64,000 bases of DNA from Blastococcus sp. CT_GayMR16. Its GTDB lineage: Bacteria; Actinomycetota; Actinomycetes; Mycobacteriales; Geodermatophilaceae. Where the stretch lies: assembly GCF_004570875.1 (NCBI RefSeq), contig NZ_SPQK01000019.1:1-64000 (forward strand), written 5' to 3'. Positions 25,062-33,220 of this stretch are shown one piece after another. The translations under genes were made by a program, and so were the position numbers. The notes beneath the pieces were generated by a model. The model was not told the origin of the DNA and did no database searches. It was given only the letters and a program-made list of their open reading frames with translations. Every line of letters begins with the position of its first letter. Position 1 is the stretch's first letter.

Positions 25062-26108
25062 GTGGAGATCACCGGCGCGGCCCAGCACGAGGCCTGGCAG
25101 GCGCGAGCCCTGCCCCCGATCGAGCAGCTGCGCCCCGACCTCTGGTCGATCCCGGTGCCGATGTTCGGCCCGCTGCGCTACGTCAGCGTCTACGTCGTCG
25201 CCCTCGACGGGGGCGGCCTCGGCCTGATCGACACCGGCTGGGACAGCGACGAGGGCTGGACGGCGCTGACGAAGGGGCTCACGTCGATCGGCGCGGGTGT
25301 CGAGGATGTCCGCGGTGCGCTGATCACCCACATGCACGGCGACCACAACGGGCTGTCCGGGCGCGTGCGGGAGGCCTCGGGCGCCTGGATCGCCATGCAT
25401 CCGGCAGACGTGGCCGTCATCGACCGCCCCGGCGGCCGGGACCCCGAGCAGTTCGTGCGCGACCAGATCGAGTTCCTCGTCGGTCTGGGGGCCTCGCGGG
25501 TAGAGGCCGAGGGCGACGTCGGCCGGCCCGAGGACATGGAGATGGTCCGGCGGACGGCGATCCCCGACCGGCTGATCGAGCACGGCGAGGTGGCCGACCT
25601 GCCGGGTTGGTCGCTGCGCGCCGTCCACACCCCCGGGCACACCCCGGGTCACCTCTGCTTCGCCGAGGAGCGCACCGGGCTGTTCTTCGCCGGCGACCAC
25701 GTGCTCCCCCGGATCAGCCCCAACATCTCGACGATCACCGGCGGCGCGCCCGACCCCCTGCGCGACTACCTCGAGTCGCTGGCCGCCGTCGGGACGACAG
25801 AGCCCGCCGAGGTGCTGCCGGCCCACGAGTGGCGCTTCCGCGGACTGAAGACGCGGACCGACGAGCTCATCGCCCACCACGAGCACCGGCTCGGCGAGCT
25901 CCTGGACGCGATCCGGGCCAACCCGGGCAGCACCGCCTGGCAGCTGGCCGGCCACCTGACCTGGTCGCGCCCCTGGGACCAGTACGAGCGGGGCATGCGC
26001 ATCTTCGCCGTCACCGAGACCGACGCCCATCTCCGGCTGCTGGCCAGCCGCGGCGACATCACCGGCACCGGCAGCCCGGCACCCACGTGGACGCTCGCCG
26101 TCCGGTGA
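25062..26108 (+). CDS. metallo-beta-lactamase-fold hydrolase
   Basis: This is an MBL-superfamily protein of about 348 residues. The zinc-binding motif is THMHGDHNGL. Further metal ligands lie in HTPGHTPGHLCF and FAGDHVLPRI, and a C-terminal extension with PAHEWRFRGL follows. Substrates in this family range from thioesters to lactones and cannot be fixed here. The GTG at 25062 is chosen, though a TTG at 25041 is also possible. The stop overlaps the start of the next gene (GTGA). Confidence 0.88.
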   Translation: MEITGAAQHEAWQARALPPIEQLRPDLWSIPVPMFGPLRYVSVYVVALDGGGLGLIDTGWDSDEGWTALTKGLTSIGAGVEDVRGALITHMHGDHNGLSGRVREASGAWIAMHPADVAVIDRPGGRDPEQFVRDQIEFLVGLGASRVEAEGDVGRPEDMEMVRRTAIPDRLIEHGEVADLPGWSLRAVHTPGHTPGHLCFAEERTGLFFAGDHVLPRISPNISTITGGAPDPLRDYLESLAAVGTTEPAEVLPAHEWRFRGLKTRTDELIAHHEHRLGELLDAIRANPGSTAWQLAGHLTWSRPWDQYERGMRIFAVTETDAHLRLLASRGDITGTGSPAPTWTLAVR

Positions 26109-26686
26109 CCGGCTTCGCGGATCTGGCGGAGCGGATCCGCGCAGCGCCGCCGCGGCTCGGCGACACCCGGCTGGTCTGCATCGACGGACCTGCCGGGTCG
26201 GGCAAGACCACCTTCGCCGGACGCCTGGCCGGCGCGCTCGGGCACCGGACCGGACTCGTGCACATGGACGACCTCTACGCCGGCTGGACGCTCACCGGCG
26301 CGGCCGCGCGGCTGTGCACGGGCGTCCTCCGCCCCCTGGCGGACGGCCGGGCCGGCGGTTACCACCGCTACGACTGGGCGGCCGGGCGCTTCGCCGAGGA
26401 GACGGTGCCGGTGCCGGTCGCCGAGGTGCTGGTCGTCGAGGGCTGCGGCAGCAGCCCGCGCTCGCTCGACCGCTGGACCACCCTGCGGATCTGGGTGGAG
26501 GCGCCGCAGCCGCTGCGGTTGGCCCGCGGCCTGGCCCGCGACGGCGACGAGCAGGCCGACCACTGGCAGGAATGGCAGCGAGAAGAGGCGGCCCTCTTCG
26601 CCGCCGAGGACACCCGCGCCCGCGCCGACCTCCGGGTGGACGGCGCCGGGGTCACCCCGGCCGGCGGGTTCGTCCCGCTCGACTGA
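26105..26686 (+). CDS. uridine kinase-like P-loop NTPase
   Basis: The 193-residue protein has a Walker A motif, IDGPAGSGKTTFA, at about residues 22-34. The HMDDLYAGW segment is typical of uridine/cytidine kinase-like P-loop kinases, and VVEGCGSS could be the Walker B equivalent. The exact phosphate acceptor is unknown. The GTG start overlaps the stop of the MBL hydrolase, so the two are co-expressed. Confidence 0.82.
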   Translation: MTGFADLAERIRAAPPRLGDTRLVCIDGPAGSGKTTFAGRLAGALGHRTGLVHMDDLYAGWTLTGAAARLCTGVLRPLADGRAGGYHRYDWAAGRFAEETVPVPVAEVLVVEGCGSSPRSLDRWTTLRIWVEAPQPLRLARGLARDGDEQADHWQEWQREEAALFAAEDTRARADLRVDGAGVTPAGGFVPLD

Positions 26687-26745
26687 CCCGACCGTGCGAT
26701 GGATCTCATCGCCAGGACACATTCCTGGAACGCGCGCGCAGCACG

Positions 26746-27870
26746 ATGGGGGTCGTGACGGAGACGGGAACCGACGACGCGAGCCTGCCCCTGGCCGGCT
26801 ACACGGTCGCGGTGACCGCTGCCCGGCGCAAGGAGGAGCTCGGCGCGCTGCTGGACCGCCGAGGGGCACGGGTCGTCTACGCCCCCGCCATCCGCATCGT
26901 GCCGCTGTCGGACGACACCGAGCTCGTCGCGGCCACCCGCGAGGTCCTCGCCAAGCCCGTCGACCTCGTCATCGCGACCACCGGCGTGGGCTTCCGAGGC
27001 TGGCTGGAGGCCGCCGACGCCTGGGACCTGCCCCTCGTCGAGCACCTGCTGCCGGCTCGGGTGCTGGCCCGCGGCCCCAAGGCGCGCGGCGCGATCCGGG
27101 GCGGCGGCCTGATCGATGCCTGGTCACCGGAGTCCGAGTCCTCGGCCGAGGTGCTCTCCCACCTGCTCTCCGGTGCGGAGGGTCCGCTCGAGGGCCGCCG
27201 GATCGCCGTCCAGCTGCACGGTGACCCCCTGCCCGACCTCGTGGCGGGGCTGCGCGAGACCGGCGCCGAGGTGCTCACCGTGCCGGTCTACCGCTGGGTG
27301 CTCCCCGAGGACGTCTCCCCCGTACGCAAGCTGGTCGCCTCGATCGTGGCCGGCACCGTCGACGCCGTGACCTTCACCAGCGCTCCTGCCGCCGCCAGTC
27401 TGCTGACCGTGGCCGACGAGCTGGGCCAGAAGGCGGAACTCGTCGCGGCGCTCAAGGACCGTGTGCTGCCGATCGCGGTGGGCCCGGTGACGGCAGGTCC
27501 GCTGGACGCCGAGGGCGTGGCGAGCTCCCAGCCCGAGCGGGCGCGGCTGGGGGCGCTGGCCCGCGAGGTCGTCGCGCGGCTGCCGGAGCGCGATCCGGTC
27601 CTCGAGATCGGCGCCCACACGCTGCAGGTCCGCGGGTTCGCCGTCGTGCTGGACGGCCGGGTGGTCGAGTTGCCTCCAGGACCGATGGCGGTGCTGCGCG
27701 AGCTGGCCCGCCGTCCCGGTCACGTCGTCCCCCGGTCCGACCTGATCGGCTCGCTGCCCGGTGGCAAGGACGGTCACGCGGTGGAGATGGCGGTGACCCG
27801 GTTGCGCGCGGCGCTCGGGGCGCCGGTCGTCGAGACGGTCGTCAAGCGGGGCTACCGACTCGCGCTCTGA
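26746..27870 (+). CDS. nnaR: NnaR-type regulator: uroporphyrinogen-III synthase-like domain plus winged-helix domain
   Basis: Residues 15-270 of 374 match the HemD fold (LAGYTVAVTAARRKEELGALL, TTGVGFRGWLEA, AVTFTSAPAAASLL). Residues 285-374 form an OmpR/PhoB-type winged helix (VVELPPGPMAVLRELAR, HAVEMAVTRLRAALG, VKRGYRL). This architecture is that of NnaR, which in streptomycetes and mycobacteria works with GlnR to switch on nitrate and nitrite assimilation. Here it lies about 0.6 kb from narK and near nirBD and the nitrate reductase, which supports that role. It is unlikely to be the housekeeping HemD. An in-frame GTG at 26755 is an alternative start. Confidence 0.85.
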   Translation: MGVVTETGTDDASLPLAGYTVAVTAARRKEELGALLDRRGARVVYAPAIRIVPLSDDTELVAATREVLAKPVDLVIATTGVGFRGWLEAADAWDLPLVEHLLPARVLARGPKARGAIRGGGLIDAWSPESESSAEVLSHLLSGAEGPLEGRRIAVQLHGDPLPDLVAGLRETGAEVLTVPVYRWVLPEDVSPVRKLVASIVAGTVDAVTFTSAPAAASLLTVADELGQKAELVAALKDRVLPIAVGPVTAGPLDAEGVASSQPERARLGALAREVVARLPERDPVLEIGAHTLQVRGFAVVLDGRVVELPPGPMAVLRELARRPGHVVPRSDLIGSLPGGKDGHAVEMAVTRLRAALGAPVVETVVKRGYRLAL

Positions 27871-27947
27871 GCGATCCCCTTCCCGTCGCAGCAGCAACGG
27901 TCCACATTGAGCACGGACGACGTCCGAGCCGATGGGGAGGAACGGCC

Positions 27948-28448
27948 ATGACCGTGCTGATCGCGTACGCGAGCCGGGCAGGAGCGACCCGCGGGGTGGC
28001 CGAGCGGATCGCGACGCGGCTCCGGAGCTTCGGCCTGGACGTGCACCTGGACCCGCTCCTCGGCCGTGAGGAAGTGGGCCGCTTCCAGGCCGTCGTCCTC
28101 GGCAGCCCGATCTACTCCGGGGAATGGGAGACGGAGGCGGTCGACTTCCTCCGCCGGAACGCACCCGCCCTGGCCGGGCACGCCCTGTGGACCTTCAGCG
28201 TCGGCTGGGTCGGCAGGGACGGCACCACGCACGACGCCAAGCACCTGGAGGAGATCAACCGCCTGGCCCAGGCCCGCGAGCACCGCTTCTTCGTCGGCGC
28301 ACTCGACTCGGCCGACCTGCCCCTGGTCCAGCGGCTCGCCTTCCGGATGAGGGGCGGGCGGTCCGGCGACTTCCGGGACTGGGCCGCGATCGACGCCTGG
28401 ACCGACGAGATCGCCCGTCAGCTCACCGCCAGCACCAGCGCGCGCTGA
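27948..28448 (+). CDS. flavodoxin-domain protein (HemG/flavodoxin-like)
   Basis: The 166-residue protein begins TVLIAYASRAGATRGVAERIA, the FMN-phosphate-binding loop of flavodoxins. The FMN-ring-binding segment LGSPIYSGEW comes next. It resembles flavodoxin-domain proteins related to protoporphyrinogen oxidase HemG. Next to nitrate-assimilation genes it could carry electrons to the reductases, but that is inference. GGGGAGGAAC precedes the ATG. Confidence 0.85.
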   Translation: MTVLIAYASRAGATRGVAERIATRLRSFGLDVHLDPLLGREEVGRFQAVVLGSPIYSGEWETEAVDFLRRNAPALAGHALWTFSVGWVGRDGTTHDAKHLEEINRLAQAREHRFFVGALDSADLPLVQRLAFRMRGGRSGDFRDWAAIDAWTDEIARQLTASTSAR

Positions 28449-28454
28449 CGCCCC

Positions 28455-29861
28455 TCACACGCCGGCCATCCGGGCGTTCGGCCGCAGGTAGACCACCCAG
28501 GTGACGGCGACGCAGACGACGTAGAAGGCGATGAACACCAGGTAGGCCGAGTCGCCGGTGCCCGTCGTCATGAAGGACTGCCGGAACGCGAGGTTCACCA
28601 GCACCCCACCGAAGGCGCCGATCGCGCCGGCGATGCCGATCAGCGCACCCGACATGCGCAGCGCCTTCCGGTCGGCCACGTGGGTGTCGACGCCGTCGGC
28701 CACCGACTGCTGCGCCTGCGTCCGGAAGATCGCCGGGATCATCTTGTAGGTGGAGCCGTTCCCGACGCCGCTGAGGACGAACAGCAGCACGAAGCCGACG
28801 ACGAACAGCGGCAGCGACTCCAGCTGACTCGCCGTCCAGACGACGCCGGCACCGAGCGCCATGGCGACGAAGTTCCAGCAGGTGATCCGGGCCCCGCCGA
28901 ACCGGTCCGCGAGCGTGCCGCCGACCGGGCGGATCAGGGAGCCCAGCAGGGGGCCCAGCCAGGTGACCGACGCGGCGGCCAGCGGGGTGGCGAAGGAGTC
29001 GGTGAACTGGTTCTGCAGCACCTGGCCGAAGGCGAAGCTGAACCCGATGAACGAGCCGAACGTCCCGATGTAGAGGAAGGACATGATCCAGGTGTGCGCC
29101 TCGCGGGTCGCCTCCCGCATGGCCTTGGGCTGGTTCTTCGCCGAGGTCAGGTTGTCCATGACGAGGGCGGCGCCGACGGCGGCGAGCACGATCAGCGGGA
29201 TGTAGACGGCCAGGATCACCCGGGGGTGCTCGGCCCCCGCTGTCGCCAGGACCAGCAGACCCACCAGCTGGACGACGGGGACGCCGAGGTTGCCGCCGCC
29301 GGCGTTGAGTCCGAGCGCCCAGCCCTTGAGCCGGTCGGGGTAGAAGGCGTTGATGTTGGCCATCGAGCTGGCGAAGTTGCCGCCGCCGACGCCGGCGAGG
29401 GCGGAGACGACGAGCAGGGTCGTGAAGGAGACGCCGGGCTTCAGCACGATCGCGATCGCGATGGTCGGGATGAGCAGCAGGGCGGCGCTGACGATGGTCC
29501 AATTCCGGCCGCCGAACTTGGCCACGGCGAAGGTGTAGGGCAGCCGGACGAAGGCGCCCAGCGCCGTCGGCAGCGTCGTCAGCAGGAACTTCCCCGCCGG
29601 GTCGATGCCGAAGACCGGCTCGGGCAGGAAGAGGACCAGCACCGACCACAGGCTCCAGATCGAGAACCCGATGTGCTCGGAGAAGACCGAGAAGAAGAGG
29701 TTGCGGCGGGCGACCTTCTTGCCGGTGGACTCCCAGAACTGCGGGTCCTCCGGCCGCCAGTCGTCGATCCACTTCCCGGACCTGCCGGACGGCGGCTGCG
29801 GTGGGGCGGCGACCGTGTTCTGGGTCATCGTCGTCTGGGCGGGCTGGGTGGGTGCGGCCAT
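28455..29861 (-). CDS. narK: nitrate/nitrite transporter NarK (MFS)
   Basis: This MFS permease imports nitrate and/or exports nitrite. The 468-residue protein has about 12 transmembrane helices and the NarK signature glycine motifs AGVGGGNFASSMANINAFYP and LSGVGNGSTYKMIP. The start ATG (MAAPTQPAQ) is followed by an in-frame alternative (MTQNTV) at 29828. It is convergent with the flavodoxin gene (6 bp apart). A GlnR-like half-site lies 24 bp upstream of the start. Confidence 0.95.
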   Translation of the reverse strand: MAAPTQPAQTTMTQNTVAAPPQPPSGRSGKWIDDWRPEDPQFWESTGKKVARRNLFFSVFSEHIGFSIWSLWSVLVLFLPEPVFGIDPAGKFLLTTLPTALGAFVRLPYTFAVAKFGGRNWTIVSAALLLIPTIAIAIVLKPGVSFTTLLVVSALAGVGGGNFASSMANINAFYPDRLKGWALGLNAGGGNLGVPVVQLVGLLVLATAGAEHPRVILAVYIPLIVLAAVGAALVMDNLTSAKNQPKAMREATREAHTWIMSFLYIGTFGSFIGFSFAFGQVLQNQFTDSFATPLAAASVTWLGPLLGSLIRPVGGTLADRFGGARITCWNFVAMALGAGVVWTASQLESLPLFVVGFVLLFVLSGVGNGSTYKMIPAIFRTQAQQSVADGVDTHVADRKALRMSGALIGIAGAIGAFGGVLVNLAFRQSFMTTGTGDSAYLVFIAFYVVCVAVTWVVYLRPNARMAGV

Positions 29862-29884
29862 GGGGACGACGGTCGCAAGGGCCG

Positions 29885-29900
29885 GTTTCGACGGCGTCGC
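29885..29900 (-). promoter_or_regulatory. candidate GlnR half-box upstream of narK
   Basis: On the minus strand the order is GCGAC-n6-GAAAC, matching one a/b half of the actinobacterial GlnR box (gTnAc-n6-GAAAc) except at one base. GlnR controls narK, nasA and nirBD in several actinomycetes. Only one half is clear, so confidence is limited. Confidence 0.4.
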
Positions 29901-30008
29901 CCTGCGGGTGAACCCGTGTTCCGTTTCCCTCACGGCGGCTGCCCCGCAGTGGTGAGGGCACCGACCGCCGGTGTGCAGGAGCCGCGACGAACCGACGAAG
30001 ATCACCGG

Positions 30009-30797
30009 GTGACCGCATCCGAGGAGATCGTGACGAGCCGGGCGCTGGTCGAGGCCGGGAGCCCGGTGGCCGGCTCGATGAGCCGGGCCGCGGCCACCGT
30101 CGTGTTCGATCCGGAGTCCGCCCGGGTGCAGGTCGACCCGCAGTTCGCCGCCTGCCTGCGCAGCGTCGCGGCCGAGGCATCCGCCCTGACCGTGCCGCGC
30201 GAGCGGGTGCGGGCGGGGGCGGCGGTCGCCTTCGCCGTCGAGTACGCGGCCACCCAGCACCGCAACGGCCGGCCGGTGCGGGCCGACGGCTGGTTCGCCC
30301 CCCGCACCGGGAACCGGGCGGCGGCCGAGGAGATCACCGAGCAGGTCGTGGCGGCGGCCCGGCGGTCGGCCGACGAGCGCCGGGTCCGCCACCTGGGCTA
30401 CCTCCTCGGCGAGGCCGCCCTCTCCCCCGACGTCGACGCCGAACTCGTCGGGCGGGCGCTGCGGATCGCGGAGTCGCTGAGCTGGCGTCAGCTGGCGCTG
30501 CTGGCCGGCGTGGGGCGCCGCAACCGGGCGCCCCTGCCGATGGCGCCGCTCGAGGACGACCCTCGCGCGTGGACGGCGTGGGGCGCCCGGGAGGACGTCG
30601 CCGACCTGCAGCGTGCTCTCCTGCTCGACCCGCCGGTCGCGGCGTCCCGCCCGGGTCCGGTCCTCCCCCGGCTGCGGATGGCCGACCTGCGGCTGACCCG
30701 CCGCGGCGTGCTCGTGCACCGGCTGCTCGTGCTCGACCTGCTGCACGACGACGCCGTCACCGCGGCCCTGGCCGACCTCGGCCTCCCGCGCTCCTGA
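30009..30797 (+). CDS. hypothetical protein, divergent from narK
   Basis: The 262-residue protein is Ala/Arg-rich, predicted soluble and mostly helical, with no membrane segment or signal peptide. It contains EIVTSRALVEAG near the N-terminus and LRMADLRLTRRGVLVHRLL near the C-terminus. I do not recognise a family. The GTG at 30009 is the first good start after the divergent promoter region shared with narK. A strong hairpin follows its stop. Codon use is the same as in its neighbours. Confidence 0.7.
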   Translation: MTASEEIVTSRALVEAGSPVAGSMSRAAATVVFDPESARVQVDPQFAACLRSVAAEASALTVPRERVRAGAAVAFAVEYAATQHRNGRPVRADGWFAPRTGNRAAAEEITEQVVAAARRSADERRVRHLGYLLGEAALSPDVDAELVGRALRIAESLSWRQLALLAGVGRRNRAPLPMAPLEDDPRAWTAWGAREDVADLQRALLLDPPVAASRPGPVLPRLRMADLRLTRRGVLVHRLLVLDLLHDDAVTAALADLGLPRS

Positions 30798-30803
30798 TCC
30801 AGA

Positions 30804-30828
30804 CCGGACTTCCCGCGTGGAAGTCCGG
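30804..30828. terminator. intergenic hairpin after the hypothetical gene
   Basis: CCGGACTTCC (30804-30813) and GGAAGTCCGG (30819-30828) form a perfect 10-bp stem with a 5-nt loop. It lies 7 bp after the upstream stop codon and 75 bp before the sigma factor gene. There is no T-run. A terminator is the simplest reading; an operator for the sigma operon is the alternative. Confidence 0.5.
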
Positions 30829-30903
30829 ACAGTGCAGCTCCCTGTAGGTCTCCGACGGCTCCCGATGCGTGTAGGAGTCAGGAACCTGCGAAGGGGGCCT
30901 CCC

Positions 30904-31410
30904 GTGCGCACCGAGGACAGCCAGAGCTTCACGGAGTTCGTGTCCGCGGAGCAGGCGGGCCTGCTGCGGCTGGCGATCCTCCTCGCCGGTGACCGCGGGC
31001 ATGCGGAGGACCTGGTGCAGATCGCGCTGATGAAGAGCTACCGGCACTGGGCGCGGATCAGCCGCTCGGGGACACCCTCGGCCTACGTCCGACGAGTACT
31101 GGTCACCTCGCACACGAGCTGGCGCCGCCGGCTCTCCACGACCGAGCAGGTCATGGAGACACTGCCAGAGCGGGCCGGTCCGTTGGGGATTCCCGACGCC
31201 GAGGACGAGGAACTCCGCCGCGCGCTGCGCGCTCTGCCACCGAGGATGCGGACCGCTCTGGTGCTGCGCTTCTACGAGGACCTGTCCGAACAGCGCACGG
31301 CCGACCTCATGGGCTGCTCGGCAAGCACGGTGAACACCCAGACCACCCGCGGGCTGACCCGCCTCCGTGACGCCCTGTCGGCGCGTGACCGCGTGCGGGA
31401 GGAGCAGTGA
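30904..31410 (+). CDS. SigE-family (SigE70-like) RNA polymerase sigma factor
   Basis: The 168-residue two-domain sigma factor has region 2 (LLRLAILLAGDRGHAEDLVQ, ALMKSYRHWARI) and region 4 (LPPRMRTALVLRFYEDLSEQ, then CSASTVNTQTTRGLTRLRDAL). It belongs to the short actinobacterial SigE-type group that directs stress or envelope genes. The GTG at 30904 follows AAGGGGGCC. Its stop overlaps the start of a one-pass membrane protein, the usual layout of a sigma factor with a membrane-bound regulator. Confidence 0.9.
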   Translation: MRTEDSQSFTEFVSAEQAGLLRLAILLAGDRGHAEDLVQIALMKSYRHWARISRSGTPSAYVRRVLVTSHTSWRRRLSTTEQVMETLPERAGPLGIPDAEDEELRRALRALPPRMRTALVLRFYEDLSEQRTADLMGCSASTVNTQTTRGLTRLRDALSARDRVREEQ

Positions 31411-32828
31411 TGGAAGAAACCGAGCTGCGAAACCGTCTCGACGCGCTTGCCGAGAGGACGGCCCCGCCGGCGCGGGAGGCCGCCGATCTCACTACCTCGG
31501 TCGTCGCCCGGCACCACGCCCAGCGGCGGCGCCAGTGGGCAGTGGCCGCCGCGGTCGTCGCCGTCCTCGTCCTCGTGCCCGCCGTGAGAGCGCTGACGGC
31601 ACATGAGCCGACCCCCGCCGCACCACCCAGCGAGCAGGTCGACGTCTTCGGCGGGCCCACCCGGGGCTCGCTCGCGGACGACACCGCGCTGATCGACGCC
31701 ATCCAGCGGCTCCCGTGGATCCGCGCCGGTGATCCACCCGACGACGGGCCGTCGATGACCGACCTCCACGTGGTGTGGGCCGACGACGTCGAGACCGAGC
31801 GCTGGGCGCTCGTCGCGGGCATCGTGGCGCCCGCCCCTCCGGCGGTGCCTGCCGACGACGCACCTCTGGCAGTGGCCTGGTTCGTCGGCCCGCGGGGAGC
31901 GACCGCGGACCAGCTGGCCATGCAGCACCTGATCCGCGACGTCGACCGGCACCTACCCACCGCCCTGACGGGGTATCGGACCGGAGGCGGCGTGTTCCAC
32001 TCGACCACCGTGGTCGTCGCAGCGCCCGAGGACCGCATCGAGGTCTCCCTCCGTCCGGAGATCGCCGCCTCCGGAACCGTCACGCGACAGTTCGAGGACG
32101 TGCCCCCGCGGGAAGGCGTGGCGGTCGTCTTCGACACGCACGCCGCGATCGGTGATCCGACTCTGCATTACCGGGTCCTCCGGAACGGCGCCTACGTCAC
32201 CCTCCGACCGGACAGCGAGGTCGACTCCGTTCCTCCGCTCGATCGAGACCCCACGGCGGAGGTTCCCGTGGAGCGGCTTCGCGACGCACCGTCGGGGCAC
32301 CCCGGCGACTCGGCGGCACCCACGATCATCGCGGACCTGCTCGCCGGCACCGGCCTGCCGCCCGACCAGCTCGTGGCGACCGTCCTCTGGGCCGGTGACC
32401 TGCCCAGCGTGATAAGCGAAACGGCCCGAGCCACGGTGATGGCCGTGCGGCTCCCCTCCGGCGCCATCTACGTCGACGGGGTCCTCGGACTGGACGGGGG
32501 CGCGGGACCGTTCGCAGTCCACTGCGGTTCCGAGCTCCGAGCCGCCACACCTGTCGAGCGGCTGGTCGTGGTGCTGCACTGCTCGTCCGTGCCGCCGTCG
32601 GACCCGCCGGACGCCGGTGAGCGGCTCATCGTCCTCGGCCCACCGGAGGCGACCACGGCACGGCTGCTGGACGCACAAGGTCAGGTGCTCGGCAGCAACC
32701 CGATGGTGGACGGCGTGGCCGTCGTGCCGATGCCGGACAACCTCGCCACCGTCGAGGTCCTCGGGGCCGGCGGCGACACCCTCGACGCACGCGCACCCAT
32801 GGGTGTCGCGGACCTCACCGGCGACTGA
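31410..32828 (+). CDS. single-pass membrane protein coupled to the sigma factor (possible anti-sigma)
   Basis: The 472-residue protein has a cytoplasmic N-terminus of about 42 residues and one transmembrane helix (about 43-61, AVAAAVVAVLVLVPAVRAL). A large exported domain of about 400 residues follows. The ATG overlaps the sigma stop, so the proteins are made together. The layout fits an anti-sigma factor, but no canonical zinc-binding anti-sigma motif is seen in the short cytoplasmic part. The exported part contains two Cys in CGSELRAATPVERLVVVLHC. I do not recognise a family. Confidence 0.75.
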   Translation: MEETELRNRLDALAERTAPPAREAADLTTSVVARHHAQRRRQWAVAAAVVAVLVLVPAVRALTAHEPTPAAPPSEQVDVFGGPTRGSLADDTALIDAIQRLPWIRAGDPPDDGPSMTDLHVVWADDVETERWALVAGIVAPAPPAVPADDAPLAVAWFVGPRGATADQLAMQHLIRDVDRHLPTALTGYRTGGGVFHSTTVVVAAPEDRIEVSLRPEIAASGTVTRQFEDVPPREGVAVVFDTHAAIGDPTLHYRVLRNGAYVTLRPDSEVDSVPPLDRDPTAEVPVERLRDAPSGHPGDSAAPTIIADLLAGTGLPPDQLVATVLWAGDLPSVISETARATVMAVRLPSGAIYVDGVLGLDGGAGPFAVHCGSELRAATPVERLVVVLHCSSVPPSDPPDAGERLIVLGPPEATTARLLDAQGQVLGSNPMVDGVAVVPMPDNLATVEVLGAGGDTLDARAPMGVADLTGD

Positions 32829-32869
32829 CCCGCACCGCCGCCGTCCGGACGTTGCGCGCCCAAAGTCCG

Positions 32870-33220
32870 TCAGACCTCGACGACGAGGTAGCCGTCCCGC
32901 TCGCGCACGGGGTACATCCGTATCGGGCTGCCGCCGTTGGTCGAGGCACCGTCGGACCACCGATAGGCGTACTGGTGCAGCGGGCAGACCAGCACGTTGA
33001 CGTCGGACAGGCCGTCGGCCAGCGGCCCGCCGGCGTGCGGGCAGGCCGCCTGCGTGGCGTGCAGCGAGCCGTTCCGCAGCCGGAACACCGCCACCTGCTC
33101 ACCGGCCACGACGAAGGTCCGGCCCTCCCCCATCGGGACGTCGTCCACCATGCCGACGGTGTGGGCCTTCGGGCCGGCCGCGGTCGCGGGGGCGGCGGTG
33201 GTCACGTCGGTGATGCTCAT
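32870..33220 (-). CDS. nirD: nitrite reductase small subunit (Rieske type)
   Basis: NirD is the small subunit of the assimilatory NADH-dependent nitrite reductase. The 116-residue protein has the Rieske [2Fe-2S] pattern CPHAGGPL...CPLHQYAYRW with the paired Cys-x-His and Cys-x2-His ligands. The ATG overlaps the nirB stop, so the subunits are co-translated. It is the last gene of the nitrate reductase-nirB-nirD run. Confidence 0.95.
   Translation of the reverse strand: MSITDVTTAAPATAAGPKAHTVGMVDDVPMGEGRTFVVAGEQVAVFRLRNGSLHATQAACPHAGGPLADGLSDVNVLVCPLHQYAYRWSDGASTNGGSPIRMYPVRERDGYLVVEV

Noticed and set aside
27914-27926. CGGAC-GAC-GTCCG inverted repeat before the flavodoxin gene
   Set aside because: Five-base arms in a GC-rich spacer are expected often by chance, and nothing else supports an operator.
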